Shown here piece after piece: positions 1 to 9,093 of a stretch of DNA of 64,000 bases (positions are counted from its first letter, which is position 1; each line of letters begins with the position of its first letter). Source of the stretch: Verrucomicrobiales bacterium (lineage in GTDB: Bacteria; Verrucomicrobiota; Verrucomicrobiia; Limisphaerales; UBA11320). The notes under the pieces were generated by a model. That model worked only from the letters and a program-made list of their open reading frames with translations. It was not told where the DNA came from and did not search any database. The translations under genes and the position numbers were made by a program. The stretch lies in the NCBI GenBank assembly GCA_016793885.1, contig JAEUHE010000167.1, forward strand, positions 33,966 to 97,965, given 5' to 3'.

Positions 1-395
1 TCAGCGAACCGAGCAGCATTGGCGAATGGCTGCAGCTCCGTGGGCAGCGAACGCTGCGCTCGAAGAAAGAGCATCGCCACCTCCTCAACGCGATCCTTAC
101 CCTGCGCCGCCATGATCCGCGGCCACCAATCCTGACCGCCAAAGTCTTTTCGAGAGAGCGAGAGACGCTCGAAATAATCCTCCAATAAAAGCCAGGCACG
201 CTGTGAGTCCGCGCACTCTGCAAAGAGCTTCAAGAGCTCCTCGCGTTCGGAGACCCGGGTCTTGGGCTCCGCGAGTTCGCGCCGCAAATCCGCCAGGGCA
301 CCGTAGGTCTTTGACAAGACCGTGTGGTGCGCATCGTACTTTGTGCTGGCGGAGTAACGCGATGAACGTCCGTTTTTACTCGATACTTTGGCCAT
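1..395 (-). CDS. Hypothetical protein, N-terminal part (runs off the left edge)
   Basis: An open minus-strand frame begins at an ATG at 393-395 and stays open for 131 codons to the window edge. The N-terminus (MAKVSSKNGRSSRYSAST) is basic and Ser-rich. The rest looks helical and charged, with Trp and Leu-rich stretches around residues 65-95. No signal peptide or recognised domain is visible, so no function is assigned. A nested palindrome lies about 35 bp upstream and could be its operator. The start is the first ATG, and no better upstream start was seen. Confidence 0.6.
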   Translation of the reverse strand, partial: MAKVSSKNGRSSRYSASTKYDAHHTVLSKTYGALADLRRELAEPKTRVSEREELLKLFAECADSQRAWLLLEDYFERLSLSRKDFGGQDWWPRIMAAQGKDRVEEVAMLFLRAQRSLPTELQPFANAARFA

Positions 396-428
396 GAGTC
401 GTGTCCAAAAAAATCCAAGGAAAGTGAG

Positions 429-443
429 TCATGATGACGTCAT
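429..443. promoter_or_regulatory. Nested palindrome upstream of the left-edge gene
   Basis: ATGACGTCAT (434-443) is a perfect 10-bp palindrome. It overlaps GTCAT-G-ATGAC (429-439), so GTCAT occurs twice in the same orientation with ATGAC between. It lies 34-48 bp upstream of the start codon at 395, where an operator or promoter would be expected. The regulator is unknown and binding is inferred only from the symmetry. Confidence 0.3.
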
Positions 444-572
444 AGACCGGCACTTGCGGTCAATCAGAAATCGCTCACGTGTTAAAAAAGATTCGATCCA
501 CCCCTTTTTACAACCTGAAGCAGCTTGGTGAATACACTTCATTAGACTGAGCCGAATCGCTCCGACCCGAGC

Positions 573-944
573 TCAAAACTCCCGCACCCGATCTCCCGCC
601 TGACACTCGCCCCGAAGCACATCAGCGACAGTGTAGGTATCACGGTGGGGCCCCGTGACCTTGACCTGTCCTACCTTGATGTTGTCCCGATACACCGCCA
701 GGGAGGTGCCGGGCGCAGGCATCACACCCACGGCGAAACGCATCACCACAAATTGCCCCTTGAGATTCACGGAGGTAATCTCTCCCGTCAGGTCGGACCC
801 GAGCGAAACCGAATGACTCTGGTTGGTTCCCGCCGCGGCAGCAGCTTGTAGTGGCACCGACTTGTCCGTTCGCACACTGCTCCCACAGCCATTCGCGAGA
901 AGGGCTAACAGTGCTCCAAAGAAAACTCGGCAGACCAGGTTCAT
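573..944 (-). CDS. Small putative lipoprotein
   Basis: 123 residues. The N-terminus is a hydrophobic signal sequence ending in ALLANGC, so Cys20 is the likely lipidated residue, although Asn at -2 is not the ideal lipobox residue. The mature part is a small beta-rich domain (GEITSVNLKGQFVV, then LAVYRDNIKVGQVKV, then GECQAGDRV). Its pattern recalls small barrel domains seen in FlgT-like and other envelope lipoproteins, but this is a pattern resemblance only. An upstream extension in the same frame reaches 1124 but overlaps alr and lacks a signal peptide, so the ATG at 942-944 was chosen. It is the third gene after the phosphopantetheinyl transferase and alr on the same strand, 95 bp downstream of alr. 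Role unknown. Confidence 0.7.
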   Translation of the reverse strand: MNLVCRVFFGALLALLANGCGSSVRTDKSVPLQAAAAAGTNQSHSVSLGSDLTGEITSVNLKGQFVVMRFAVGVMPAPGTSLAVYRDNIKVGQVKVTGPHRDTYTVADVLRGECQAGDRVREF

Positions 945-1039
945 GAGCTTGACTCCAACCAATAGCGACCCGTTCGCTAGCAAACCAGGAAAATCTTTGA
1001 CCAGGCCGCTCGCTCGCCTCGCCTCGAGGACACGCTCGA

Positions 1040-2194
1040 CTAGCTGGCCTGGCCGCCGCGATACACGCGGGGGACGCGATAGGTGATGCTGGTCAGCACC
1101 TCCCACGGGACCGTACCCATCCACCCCGCGACATCCGAGGCCCCGATGCAGCCCGGTCCCTGTTGCCCGATGAGTACGGCTTCCTCCCCCGGATTCACCG
1201 ATTCCAGCCGAGTCACGTCGACCAGTATCTGATCCATGGTGATCCGCCCGACCACCGGACAGCGCCGCCCCTGGATCAACACCTCAGCACGGCCGCTGCC
1301 CGACCGAAGATAGCCATCGCCGTAGCCCACTGTGACCGTCGCAATCCGGCTGGACCGCTTAACGACATAGGTCCCACCGTAGCTGAGTCGGCTTCCCGCC
1401 TTCACTTCCTTCACATAGCTCACCCGCGCCTTCCAGGAAAGCGCGGGTTGGAAGCGATCGATCTTGATTCGACTTCCCAACCGACTTCCGGGCGGGATCA
1501 CACCATACACGAGCAATCCAGGGCGCACGGCGTTGCACCCGTCCGGCAGCTCGAGCAGGATCCCAGCGCTGTTCGCGCTATGAACCCATTCCGGGTCGCC
1601 GCCGGCGGCACGCACCGCCTCCCGAACCTTGCGAAAGCTCTGTCGCTGGTTTTGGGTGAACGCCGCCTCCTCCTCCACGCTCGCATAGTGCGTGTAAAGA
1701 CCGGCCAGCTTAATGCCAGGCGTCGAACGCGCCTCCGCCGCCAACGCTGGGGCGAATTCTGGCGCCACGCCCAAACGGCCCATTCCGGTATCCACCTTCA
1801 AATGAATCGAGGCCACCACTCCGAGCTTCTGAGCTACCTTGGCGACCTGATGCAGCTGCTCCGCACTGGAAAGGGTGAGCATGACCCCATCTCGAATGGC
1901 ATACTCAATCTCGTCGGGCAGCGCTGCTCCCAACAGCAAGACCGGCCAGCCTTTGCCCACGCTCCGAATCGAGTCCGCCTCGCTCAAGCTGGCGACTCCA
2001 AAAACGTCCGTTCCACTTTGCATGAGCAGGGCCGCGATCGACTTCAGTCCGTGCCCATAGGCGTCAGCCTTCACCACCGTCATCACACGGACCCCAGGCC
2101 CGACCCGGTGCTTGATCCAAGCAAGGTTCGCACGGAGAGCATCCAAGTCTACTTCAACCCAGCAACGGCGGTTGGTCAGCCCGTTCGACGTCAT
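1040..2194 (-). CDS. alr: Alanine racemase
   Basis: 384 residues. This PLP-dependent enzyme interconverts L- and D-alanine and so supplies D-Ala for peptidoglycan in the cytoplasm. The PLP-lysine motif VVKADAYGHG is present with Lys42. Fold-type III features follow: HLKVDTGMGRLG, the ANSAG segment, RPGLLVYG, then the C-terminal beta domain with LSYGGTYV carrying the expected catalytic tyrosine, VGYGDGY, and GRITMDQ. The length is normal for the family. The longer in-frame extension to 2485 lies inside the upstream gene, so MTSNGLTNRRCWVEVDLDAL at 2194 is taken as the start. The upstream phosphopantetheinyl transferase ends at 2200, five bases before, indicating co-transcription. Confidence 0.95.
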   Translation of the reverse strand: MTSNGLTNRRCWVEVDLDALRANLAWIKHRVGPGVRVMTVVKADAYGHGLKSIAALLMQSGTDVFGVASLSEADSIRSVGKGWPVLLLGAALPDEIEYAIRDGVMLTLSSAEQLHQVAKVAQKLGVVASIHLKVDTGMGRLGVAPEFAPALAAEARSTPGIKLAGLYTHYASVEEEAAFTQNQRQSFRKVREAVRAAGGDPEWVHSANSAGILLELPDGCNAVRPGLLVYGVIPPGSRLGSRIKIDRFQPALSWKARVSYVKEVKAGSRLSYGGTYVVKRSSRIATVTVGYGDGYLRSGSGRAEVLIQGRRCPVVGRITMDQILVDVTRLESVNPGEEAVLIGQQGPGCIGASDVAGWMGTVPWEVLTSITYRVPRVYRGGQAS

Positions 2195-2199
2195 TCCGG

Positions 2200-3012
2200 T
2201 CAGTGTGTTGCAGAACCTGCCCCGCTGACAAGTTGTGGTTTGATGACCCCGGTCAGGTCGAACTCCCGACACCGTGCGGCCCCGGCCGGCCCTACCAGGC
2301 ACCCTGCATAGCCGGTGGGCACCGAGAGGTTCCATACCCTCCAGCGAGACGACACCCCCGGATCGTCGTGACACCACCGCAGTACTGCCGGTTCCTGGGC
2401 ACGAAGGGACACCGCAAAGCTGCTCAACGAGCGCGAAAGGCCATCCCCGCGCGCCTTGATGTAGGCTTCCTTGCGGGTCCAACACGCGAAAAAGCCAGGT
2501 AGTTGGTCCTCGGGAGGAAGGCTCGCCAACTCCTGGGCTTCTTGGGGGGCGAAGAAACGGTCAGCGAGCTTTTCGCGAAGGACCTCTTCGCGATACTTTT
2601 CGATATCCACCCCCAGCTCTCCTTCGCGCGTGAACCCGAGCACCGCATAGCCGCCCGAATGAGACAAGTTGAATCCAATGGGGGCGACCGATCCAGGATT
2701 CCCCCCGGCGTCCGAGAGCGAAGGCTTGCCATAACTGTTGTAGCGGAAGGTCAAGGCCGCCGGCTCCACCTTCACATAGTGGCCCAACAGCACGCGCAGA
2801 AATCCGCGACCCATGGTGTAGCGCTCCCGCCCGCCTGCAATCTTGAATCGCGCGGCCCGATCTCGCTCCTCGACACAAAGAACCTCATCCATCGCCAGGA
2901 AATCGGATGCGTCCACTTCGAGAGGCACCAACCAAACATGGGCTTCCCCCGCCAGCAGCGGTGGGGGTCCTGAAGGTATCCATCGGGCCAATCTGGGGTC
3001 GCATAGAGCCAC
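2200..3012 (-). CDS. Sfp-type 4'-phosphopantetheinyl transferase
   Basis: 270 residues. This family transfers the phosphopantetheine arm of CoA to a serine of carrier proteins (ACP or PCP). The family signatures are visible: LGVDIEKYRE (Mg2+-binding Asp/Glu) and ACWTRKEAYIKARGDG (the W-x-x-K-E-A-x-x-K block), with the FNLSHSGGYAVLG segment between the lobes. The size matches two-lobed Sfp/Gsp enzymes rather than the 120-residue AcpS. No polyketide, peptide synthetase or carrier-protein gene lies in the window, so the substrate may be the fatty-acid ACP or a distant cluster. It is the first gene of a three-gene minus-strand operon with alr and a lipoprotein. Confidence 0.9.
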   Translation of the reverse strand: MALCDPRLARWIPSGPPPLLAGEAHVWLVPLEVDASDFLAMDEVLCVEERDRAARFKIAGGRERYTMGRGFLRVLLGHYVKVEPAALTFRYNSYGKPSLSDAGGNPGSVAPIGFNLSHSGGYAVLGFTREGELGVDIEKYREEVLREKLADRFFAPQEAQELASLPPEDQLPGFFACWTRKEAYIKARGDGLSRSLSSFAVSLRAQEPAVLRWCHDDPGVSSRWRVWNLSVPTGYAGCLVGPAGAARCREFDLTGVIKPQLVSGAGSATH

Positions 3013-3087
3013 GCGACAACCCTAGCGATGCCAGCTTCTGAACCGCCAGCGAAAACAAGCAGCCGCCAGGCTCCGGGGAACAATGTT

Positions 3088-3115
3088 GAGGGGGTGGCCT
3101 CTCGGCCACCCCCTC
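3088..3115 (-). terminator. GC-rich hairpin downstream of the M64 peptidase gene
   Basis: A perfect 12-bp stem (GAGGGGGTGGCC pairing with GGCCACCCCCTC) closes a 4-nt loop. It sits 53 bp downstream of the stop of the 3169-6645 gene and 75 bp upstream of the next start at 3012. There is no T-tract on either side, so it may be a factor-assisted terminator or an mRNA 3'-end protecting structure rather than a classical intrinsic terminator. Confidence 0.55.
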
Positions 3116-3168
3116 GGTCTCTCACCACCGTTTCACTGCTCGTCCCTCAGGCTCGACCAGGGCGTGCG

Positions 3169-6100
3169 CTACCACCACCCGTATGCATGATAGCGATGGT
3201 TGTGAATCCACTTCGGATAGATGGCTTCGAGTTGAAAGCGGTTCGAGTAGCTTCGCAGCATCCCAAACCAGTTTTTGTTGAAGACGAACAGGTCGTCCCA
3301 CCCGGCTGCTCCCCGAAAATCCGCCACGTGGAAGTCATCGCCGGCCCCCAGGTTCCAGGATCCGATCCAGTCTGCCTGCCACGTGCCCGTCAGGGTCCCG
3401 TCTCCCGCCGAACGCAACACACCCAAGTACTGGGTTGACCAGTTCTCGCCATTGTAAACCACCAGGTCCTGCAGACCGTCTCCGTTGACATCCGAGACGT
3501 AGAAACGATCGCGACGGCGCATGTCCCACCCGGGCACCGACCCGTCATAGCGCTGACGGAAGCGAAGCTTGCCCTCCACCATGGCGAAAAGCCCCAGATA
3601 CTCAGGAGACCAATCCCGACCATTGAATACGACGAGGTCGGAAGTCTTGTCGCCGTTAAAATTCGGCAGGAACAGTTCGTCCTGACGACGCATGGTCCAA
3701 TAGAGGCGATTGTCGATACGGATTTCGCCATAGTACCGATCGGTCAGCGCCAGCGCTGTCGAGACCGACCGGAAGACCATCAGATGAACTTGATTCCAAT
3801 CCTGCGTGTTCTGGCTGATCAAGTCCTGCCGACGATCACCGTCGAAATCCCCCACCTGAAACTTCTCGTGCCTTCCCATTTCCCAGCCGGGAAGGAAGCG
3901 GTCGTAACGATGCACATAGGCCAGGTTGTCTCCCGTCGACCGGAGCATCAGGAAATACGGCATCGACCAATCCTGCCCGTTGAAGACCATGAGATCCGAA
4001 CGCCCGTCCCCATTGAAGTCGCCGGCGTAGAACTGGTCGCCCGCGCGTAGTTCTCCCCAGCCGGGCAACACACCATCGAACCGTCGAACCGGCACGAACC
4101 CTTTTCCGGTGGACTTCAACATGACCACATAGCCCTGATTCCAAGCCACGAGGTTGATGACATACAGGTCGGTCAGTCCGTCGTGATCGAAATCCGCGGG
4201 AATGATCACGTCGGAGCCGCGGAACTCCCACGACTTGTTTCGAAGGACGTTGAACAGAATGTCGGTATGGTACCAGGCCGGCTCCAGCACTCCGGTGACC
4301 GCCCGGAGCGGCGCCCCGGTGACGGGGTCGTTCGCACCCGTATCCCGATCCTGGGCGAGGTAGAGAGACAGTTGCCGGTCATCGAGAATCACCAGATCGG
4401 TACGTCCGTCCCCGTTAAAGTCGCCCGAGACACTCTTGCGGAAGTCTCCATCCTGCCGAGCCCGCGCGTTATCTCGCATGGCGGTATATCCCACCGGGTT
4501 GTGAGTGGGGCTGTTGTTGTTCATCCGCCCTCGCCAGGAGGGACGATAGATCCCATTCCACCATTGCCCACTGCCCATGGTGGCACCGGGGAACAATCCG
4601 ACATCCTGGGTCTGATCGGCCACGTTCGCCAACCCGGTCGGCACGGGCCGTGAAGCCGGAATCCAATCGTTCCATTCAATCAGGCTGCGCGAAGTGACCT
4701 TGGTCAAGTTCTTAGCTTCGGGTTCAGCCCCGCTGTAAGAGCCGCAGCCAGCCGCGCCCTGGTTGCATTGGTATTCATCCCCAAGCTTCCCGAAGAAGTG
4801 CCCGAACTCGTGAGCGAACACGCTCCAGTCCACCCCCCTGGTCACCGCAAAGTGGTGCCCGCGTGAGCAACCACCGAAGGACGGGGTGTTCAGGACGATG
4901 GCTTTGACATCCGCCTCCGGAATCAGCGTGTTCACAATAGAGTCGATGGCCGCGACGGTGCCAGGACCGGGCTCCATCCAGCATCGGTTCCAATCACCGC
5001 TGAATCGGTAGCCCAAAGCGGTGTCCTTGGAGGTGGTCACCTGCCCATTCGCATTCACCTGAGTCACCCCCGATTGTTTGGAATAGGTATTGATCCGGAA
5101 AATGTTGATCGCATTCAGAATCTCCGGATGCACATCACGCTCCAAAAGATCCTTCATCACCACATCCCGAATGTAATTGTCGAACGCTGCCTGGTCGGCA
5201 GCGGTGTCCGCAAAACCCTCCCCAATGATGACCATGTTGAACTTCTTGGCCCTGGATCCACTGTTATGCAATTGGGTCAGTGTGGCAGCGCGGGTGACGC
5301 CAGCCAATTCGACGTCCTGAAGCGCGGGAACACCCCGGGTCGAGCTGGCCACCAGCTTGTTGAGCTCGCTCCCCGATACCGACCCCAGGAGCTTGAAGTT
5401 TCGCTGCAGCTTGGTGAAGACTTCCGGCGTGAGCACTCCGATCGCCGCCGGACGCACGTAGCGATAGATTTCCACCTGCAAACCTTCCAGATCCTGATCG
5501 CGATCCAGAATGGGAATCGACAGTCGAACCGACTCTTCAGCCAGATCCACGTGGCTATGGGAGCCCCGAAACGGCGGCTGATAGACGCGCGCTTGGAAAG
5601 GGTCTGACTCAGCTCCGATAAAATAGATGCCACCCTCCTGGTTGGCCGCCTGTTTCGGAGAGCGAACGACATACACGAGCGCCCCCAAGGGCGGGTTCTT
5701 CGGCAGGCTGTCCTCGGTCAGGATTTCCTTGGATGGCAAAGGCGACCCTCGCAAACTATAGGCTGCTGTTCCCTTCAGCCCCCCGTCGAGCGCCAGCTGG
5801 AAACTGAAGCGGAGGTGTCGGCCGGCTTCAATGAGACGGGGATTCGCTTGCTGAAGCACCTCCCTGGACTCCTCGATTTCGATTTTGAGCCCCTTGTCAT
5901 TGTTGGGGCTGGGCGGCAAGTCGCGGCGCGAAAGAATGGGTTCCTCCAGTCCGGGCAACCCCTTGAATCCCTCGTCAATCTTCCCTTCACCGACATCCCC
6001 AACCGGATCAGGCAGGCCTTTCACCTGTCGCGCGATGGGTAGCGCCAGTCGTTTGGCGAATGCCAGATCATCCCGAGCCGGCCCAAGAGTCCACAAATGC

Positions 6101-6645
6101 AGACCTGCGTTGCTGAACGCATCCTCGAGCGTAGCCCCATTGGCTTTGAAAGGCGCCAGCAGATTGACATGACTGCTTTCGTTGGTACCAAAGATCGCTT
6201 GCCCGGTTTTGGCGGAAATGGTCTGAAAGAGGAGATTGGCCGGGACCTCGGATCCGCTCGCAATCCGAACGCCAGCCCCGTCGTCCTCCACGTCGATGCC
6301 GAACGTTTCGACCCGGAAGCGGAAAAACCGATGCGGGACCGGCGTGGTTCCATCAGAAAAGGAGGTCGGAACGCTGAAGGTGATCGGCTTCTCGCTCGAC
6401 ACGAGCGTAGGCGCCGAATAGTCCTTCCAGTCGTCCCCCCCGACCTCGCTCTTGAACTGCAAGGTGACTTGGGAATGGACGGGAGCTGATACGGTCAGGT
6501 CCACCAGACCGCCGGACCCAAACTCATCCACAAAGGGTTTAACTGAAATGAAGGCGGGTTCAATGCCATGCAGGGAGCCGCCCAGAAAGGTCAAGGCCGC
6601 GAGGGTTGCCGCGCGCGGCCGGAGGACAGAATAACGTGAGGACAT
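3169..6645 (-). CDS. Secreted M64-type zinc metallopeptidase with FG-GAP repeats
   Basis: 1158 residues starting at MSSRYSVLRPRAA, an N-terminal signal peptide; an upstream extension to 6720 has no such feature. The N-terminal ~490 residues are beta-rich and unassigned. The centre (roughly 500-740) is a peptidase M64 (IgA peptidase) type domain: FNMVIIGEGFA at its start and HEFGHFFGKLGDEY near residue 611, matching the family's HExxH-x(5)-DEY arrangement of zinc ligands and catalytic Glu. A Cys-containing loop follows. From about residue 750 to the end, seven FG-GAP/VCBS-type Ca2+-binding motifs (DFNGDGRTDL, DFNGDGRSDL, DVNGDGLQDL and relatives) predict a beta-propeller. The product is probably exported or surface-attached. 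It follows the Wsp-like operon on the same strand after a 192-bp gap. Confidence 0.85.
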   Translation of the reverse strand: MSSRYSVLRPRAATLAALTFLGGSLHGIEPAFISVKPFVDEFGSGGLVDLTVSAPVHSQVTLQFKSEVGGDDWKDYSAPTLVSSEKPITFSVPTSFSDGTTPVPHRFFRFRVETFGIDVEDDGAGVRIASGSEVPANLLFQTISAKTGQAIFGTNESSHVNLLAPFKANGATLEDAFSNAGLHLWTLGPARDDLAFAKRLALPIARQVKGLPDPVGDVGEGKIDEGFKGLPGLEEPILSRRDLPPSPNNDKGLKIEIEESREVLQQANPRLIEAGRHLRFSFQLALDGGLKGTAAYSLRGSPLPSKEILTEDSLPKNPPLGALVYVVRSPKQAANQEGGIYFIGAESDPFQARVYQPPFRGSHSHVDLAEESVRLSIPILDRDQDLEGLQVEIYRYVRPAAIGVLTPEVFTKLQRNFKLLGSVSGSELNKLVASSTRGVPALQDVELAGVTRAATLTQLHNSGSRAKKFNMVIIGEGFADTAADQAAFDNYIRDVVMKDLLERDVHPEILNAINIFRINTYSKQSGVTQVNANGQVTTSKDTALGYRFSGDWNRCWMEPGPGTVAAIDSIVNTLIPEADVKAIVLNTPSFGGCSRGHHFAVTRGVDWSVFAHEFGHFFGKLGDEYQCNQGAAGCGSYSGAEPEAKNLTKVTSRSLIEWNDWIPASRPVPTGLANVADQTQDVGLFPGATMGSGQWWNGIYRPSWRGRMNNNSPTHNPVGYTAMRDNARARQDGDFRKSVSGDFNGDGRTDLVILDDRQLSLYLAQDRDTGANDPVTGAPLRAVTGVLEPAWYHTDILFNVLRNKSWEFRGSDVIIPADFDHDGLTDLYVINLVAWNQGYVVMLKSTGKGFVPVRRFDGVLPGWGELRAGDQFYAGDFNGDGRSDLMVFNGQDWSMPYFLMLRSTGDNLAYVHRYDRFLPGWEMGRHEKFQVGDFDGDRRQDLISQNTQDWNQVHLMVFRSVSTALALTDRYYGEIRIDNRLYWTMRRQDELFLPNFNGDKTSDLVVFNGRDWSPEYLGLFAMVEGKLRFRQRYDGSVPGWDMRRRDRFYVSDVNGDGLQDLVVYNGENWSTQYLGVLRSAGDGTLTGTWQADWIGSWNLGAGDDFHVADFRGAAGWDDLFVFNKNWFGMLRSYSNRFQLEAIYPKWIHNHRYHAYGWW

Positions 6646-6837
6646 GGGGTTGTTGGTTTGGAATACGGAGGACCTCACACCGCCTCGTGGCAGGCGGGAG
6701 AGCGACGACGCCGGAAGCAATCCCGGTGGCGTTCACTCAAGAGCGATCATCCACATCTTCCAATACTACGCAGTAACCCGATGAAATCTTTCAGAACAAG
6801 CTCGCGGGCGCCGCCCATGGCCCAGGCACCGTCCTTG

Positions 6838-9009
6838 CTAGGGTGCCATCGTCGAGCTGCGGCTGCTTCGCGGCGAAGAACGTCCGGCGGCCCAGCGCAT
6901 GAGAGTGGCCTCCAGCTCCCGCGGCCGCAGGGGCTTGCTCAAATAGTCATCCATGCCGGCGTGCAGACAGAGGTCCCGATCGCCCTGAACGGCGTTGGCC
7001 GTGAGGGCTACGATAATCGGGCGCTCGCGCTCCGGCCAGCGCTTACGGATCTCAGCCGCAGCCTCATAGCCATCCATCACAGGCATCTGAACATCCATCA
7101 GCACTAGGTCGTAGCTCGACCGTGCCAACTCGTCGAGGGCCTCTTGACCGTTGCCGGCCACCGCGGGCGCATATCCCATTCGACGTAACATCGTCGAGGT
7201 TACCCGCTGGTTCACGATGCTATCATCAACCAGGAGGATCCGCAGCGGCGAGGCCTCTGCGACTCCGCGGTTGATCTCAGCGGATTTGGGTGGGCACTTA
7301 GTCTCGGCATCTAGTCCGAAGGCTCGGCACAGCCCCTCCAACAGCTGTCGACGGCGCAGCGGCTTGAAGACGGACGCCTTGATGCCCAGGGCGCGATGCT
7401 CGGAATCCTCGCCACGCAGGCGCGAGCGGCTGAGGAGCACCACCGGGATGGACTCCCACCCAGGCAATCGTCGGAACGACTCGACCAACTTGACCCCCGG
7501 CAACTCGGCCAGGTGCTGGTCAACCAGCACCAGGTCAAATGGGGTCTTCTGAATCATGGCGTTCAAGGCTTCGCTACTGCTGCCCACCACCGTGGGAACC
7601 GCATGGAACTCGCGACAATACATTTCCAGGATGCGGCGGTTGGTGGCGTTCTGCTCCACGATCAGCAGTCGACGCCCCTCCAGACCGGCCGTCACCTTCT
7701 CGACCGTCTCGGGCGCGGAATCGGCCTTCAAGGAAATGGTAAAGTGGAATACCGAACCCCGGTTGACTTCGCTCTCCACCCACATCCTTCCATGCATCAG
7801 CTCGGTGAGCTTCCAACTGATCATCAACCCGAGTCCGGTACCCCCGTATTCGCGCGTCGTGGAACAATCAACCTGACTGAAGGGCTGAAAGAGTCGGTCC
7901 ATTCGGTCGCTTGGAATGCCGATGCCAGTGTCCCGAACCGAAAAGTGGAGAACTTGCCGGTCCGCCCCTTCGGCTGACCCGACGCCTGTCGAGGCCTCAA
8001 CCTCGACAATCACCTCGCCCGAAGAGGTGAACTTAACCGCGTTGCTTAGCAAGTTGAGGAGAATCTGCCTCACCCTCGTGACATCCCCCAACACTTTTCC
8101 TGGCACGGCGGGGTCAACCCACTGGGCCAGTGTCAGGCCCTTTTCAGCAGCCTTCGGAGCCACGAGTTCAAGGGATTCTTCCAGGCAGGCCCGCAGGTCA
8201 AACGCGCGCTCCTCCAGCTGCATGCGACCCGCTTCAATTTTGGAAAAGTCCAAAATGTCATTGATGATCGCGAGCAGAGCCTCGGCGCTATTCCGCACAG
8301 TCTCGACGAAGTCTCTCTGTTCGGAATCAAGGGATGTATCCATGAGCAGCGTGCTCATGCCAATGATTCCATTCATCGGGGTTCTGATTTCATGGCTCAT
8401 GTTCGCCAGGAACTCCGATTTCGCTCGGGTCGCCTCCGCGAGCCGCTGATTCAGCATGTTGAGATTCGTGTTCGCCACCACGAGCTGGTGTTGGCTGTCA
8501 CGCAGGGCAGCGAAGGCCGCGTCTCGTTGCCTTTGAGCCTGATGCACTCGAGCGTGGTACCGGACTCGAGCCACCAGTTCGAGACGATCGGGCAACTTCA
8601 CCAGATAGTCATTAGCCCCCGCCGAGAAGGCGTCTTTCTTGGTGACGGAATCCTCCCGTACGGATAGGACGATCACGGGCGTGTCCCGTAATTTGGGAGA
8701 GCCACGGTAGTCTCGCACCAGGGAAAGGCCATCGATGCCCGGCATAACCAGATCCTGCAGGATCACCGCTGGGTGCAGCTCCTCGGCTAGGCGCAAGGCT
8801 TCCGTCGGCTCGGCGCAGTAATGAAAAATGATGCCAGCCTCGCCCATGAACATCCGGCGGACCGACTCGCCCACCAGGGCCTGATCGTCCACGAGCAGCA
8901 CCATCAGCTGTTCCGTCGAGCTATTGACCCAGGCGGCATCGCCCGATGTGCCGGGCGCCGAAGTGTTCATTGCCTGGTTCGGTCCGCTATAGTTCTTTGA
9001 GTCTAACAT
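6838..9009 (-). CDS. Hybrid sensor kinase REC-HisKA-HATPase-REC-REC with a WspR-like N-terminal receiver
   Basis: 723 residues, no membrane segment. Receiver 1 (about 36-155) has [15 protein letters not shown], phosphoacceptor Asp86 in ILQDLVMPG, and Lys138 in [13 protein letters not shown] helical linker (150-195) leads to HisKA with His206 in [10 protein letters not shown], then a HATPase with N323 (LLSNAVKF), DTGIGIP and GGTGLGL. Receiver 2 (448-565) keeps Asp497 but its acidic pair is Glu452-Gln453. Receiver 3 (590-708) is canonical (D595/D596, D639, K692). Receiver 1 plus linker resembles, from memory, WspR of Pseudomonas, where a GGDEF domain follows instead. The gene is last in the chemosensory operon, 84 bp after cheA, the place of wspF/wspR in Pseudomonas. 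It is the probable output of the operon; its own target is unknown. Confidence 0.9.
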   Translation of the reverse strand: MLDSKNYSGPNQAMNTSAPGTSGDAAWVNSSTEQLMVLLVDDQALVGESVRRMFMGEAGIIFHYCAEPTEALRLAEELHPAVILQDLVMPGIDGLSLVRDYRGSPKLRDTPVIVLSVREDSVTKKDAFSAGANDYLVKLPDRLELVARVRYHARVHQAQRQRDAAFAALRDSQHQLVVANTNLNMLNQRLAEATRAKSEFLANMSHEIRTPMNGIIGMSTLLMDTSLDSEQRDFVETVRNSAEALLAIINDILDFSKIEAGRMQLEERAFDLRACLEESLELVAPKAAEKGLTLAQWVDPAVPGKVLGDVTRVRQILLNLLSNAVKFTSSGEVIVEVEASTGVGSAEGADRQVLHFSVRDTGIGIPSDRMDRLFQPFSQVDCSTTREYGGTGLGLMISWKLTELMHGRMWVESEVNRGSVFHFTISLKADSAPETVEKVTAGLEGRRLLIVEQNATNRRILEMYCREFHAVPTVVGSSSEALNAMIQKTPFDLVLVDQHLAELPGVKLVESFRRLPGWESIPVVLLSRSRLRGEDSEHRALGIKASVFKPLRRRQLLEGLCRAFGLDAETKCPPKSAEINRGVAEASPLRILLVDDSIVNQRVTSTMLRRMGYAPAVAGNGQEALDELARSSYDLVLMDVQMPVMDGYEAAAEIRKRWPERERPIIVALTANAVQGDRDLCLHAGMDDYLSKPLRPRELEATLMRWAAGRSSPRSSRSSTMAP

Positions 9010-9093
9010 TGTCTTCCCTCTCCACGGCGTGGCTCACCCACCCCGGCACGAGTTCGAGGGGTGCCCTCAGCACCCACCTCGCTTGCCTCACCC

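Noticed and set aside
434..443. ATGACGTCAT as a CRE-type site
   Set aside because: The likeness to the eukaryotic cAMP response element has no meaning in a bacterium; only the symmetry was kept as an observation.
1163..2311. Long plus-strand reading frame opposite alr
   Set aside because: It is fully antisense to a clear alanine racemase, has no recognisable domain, and long antisense frames are expected in GC-rich DNA.
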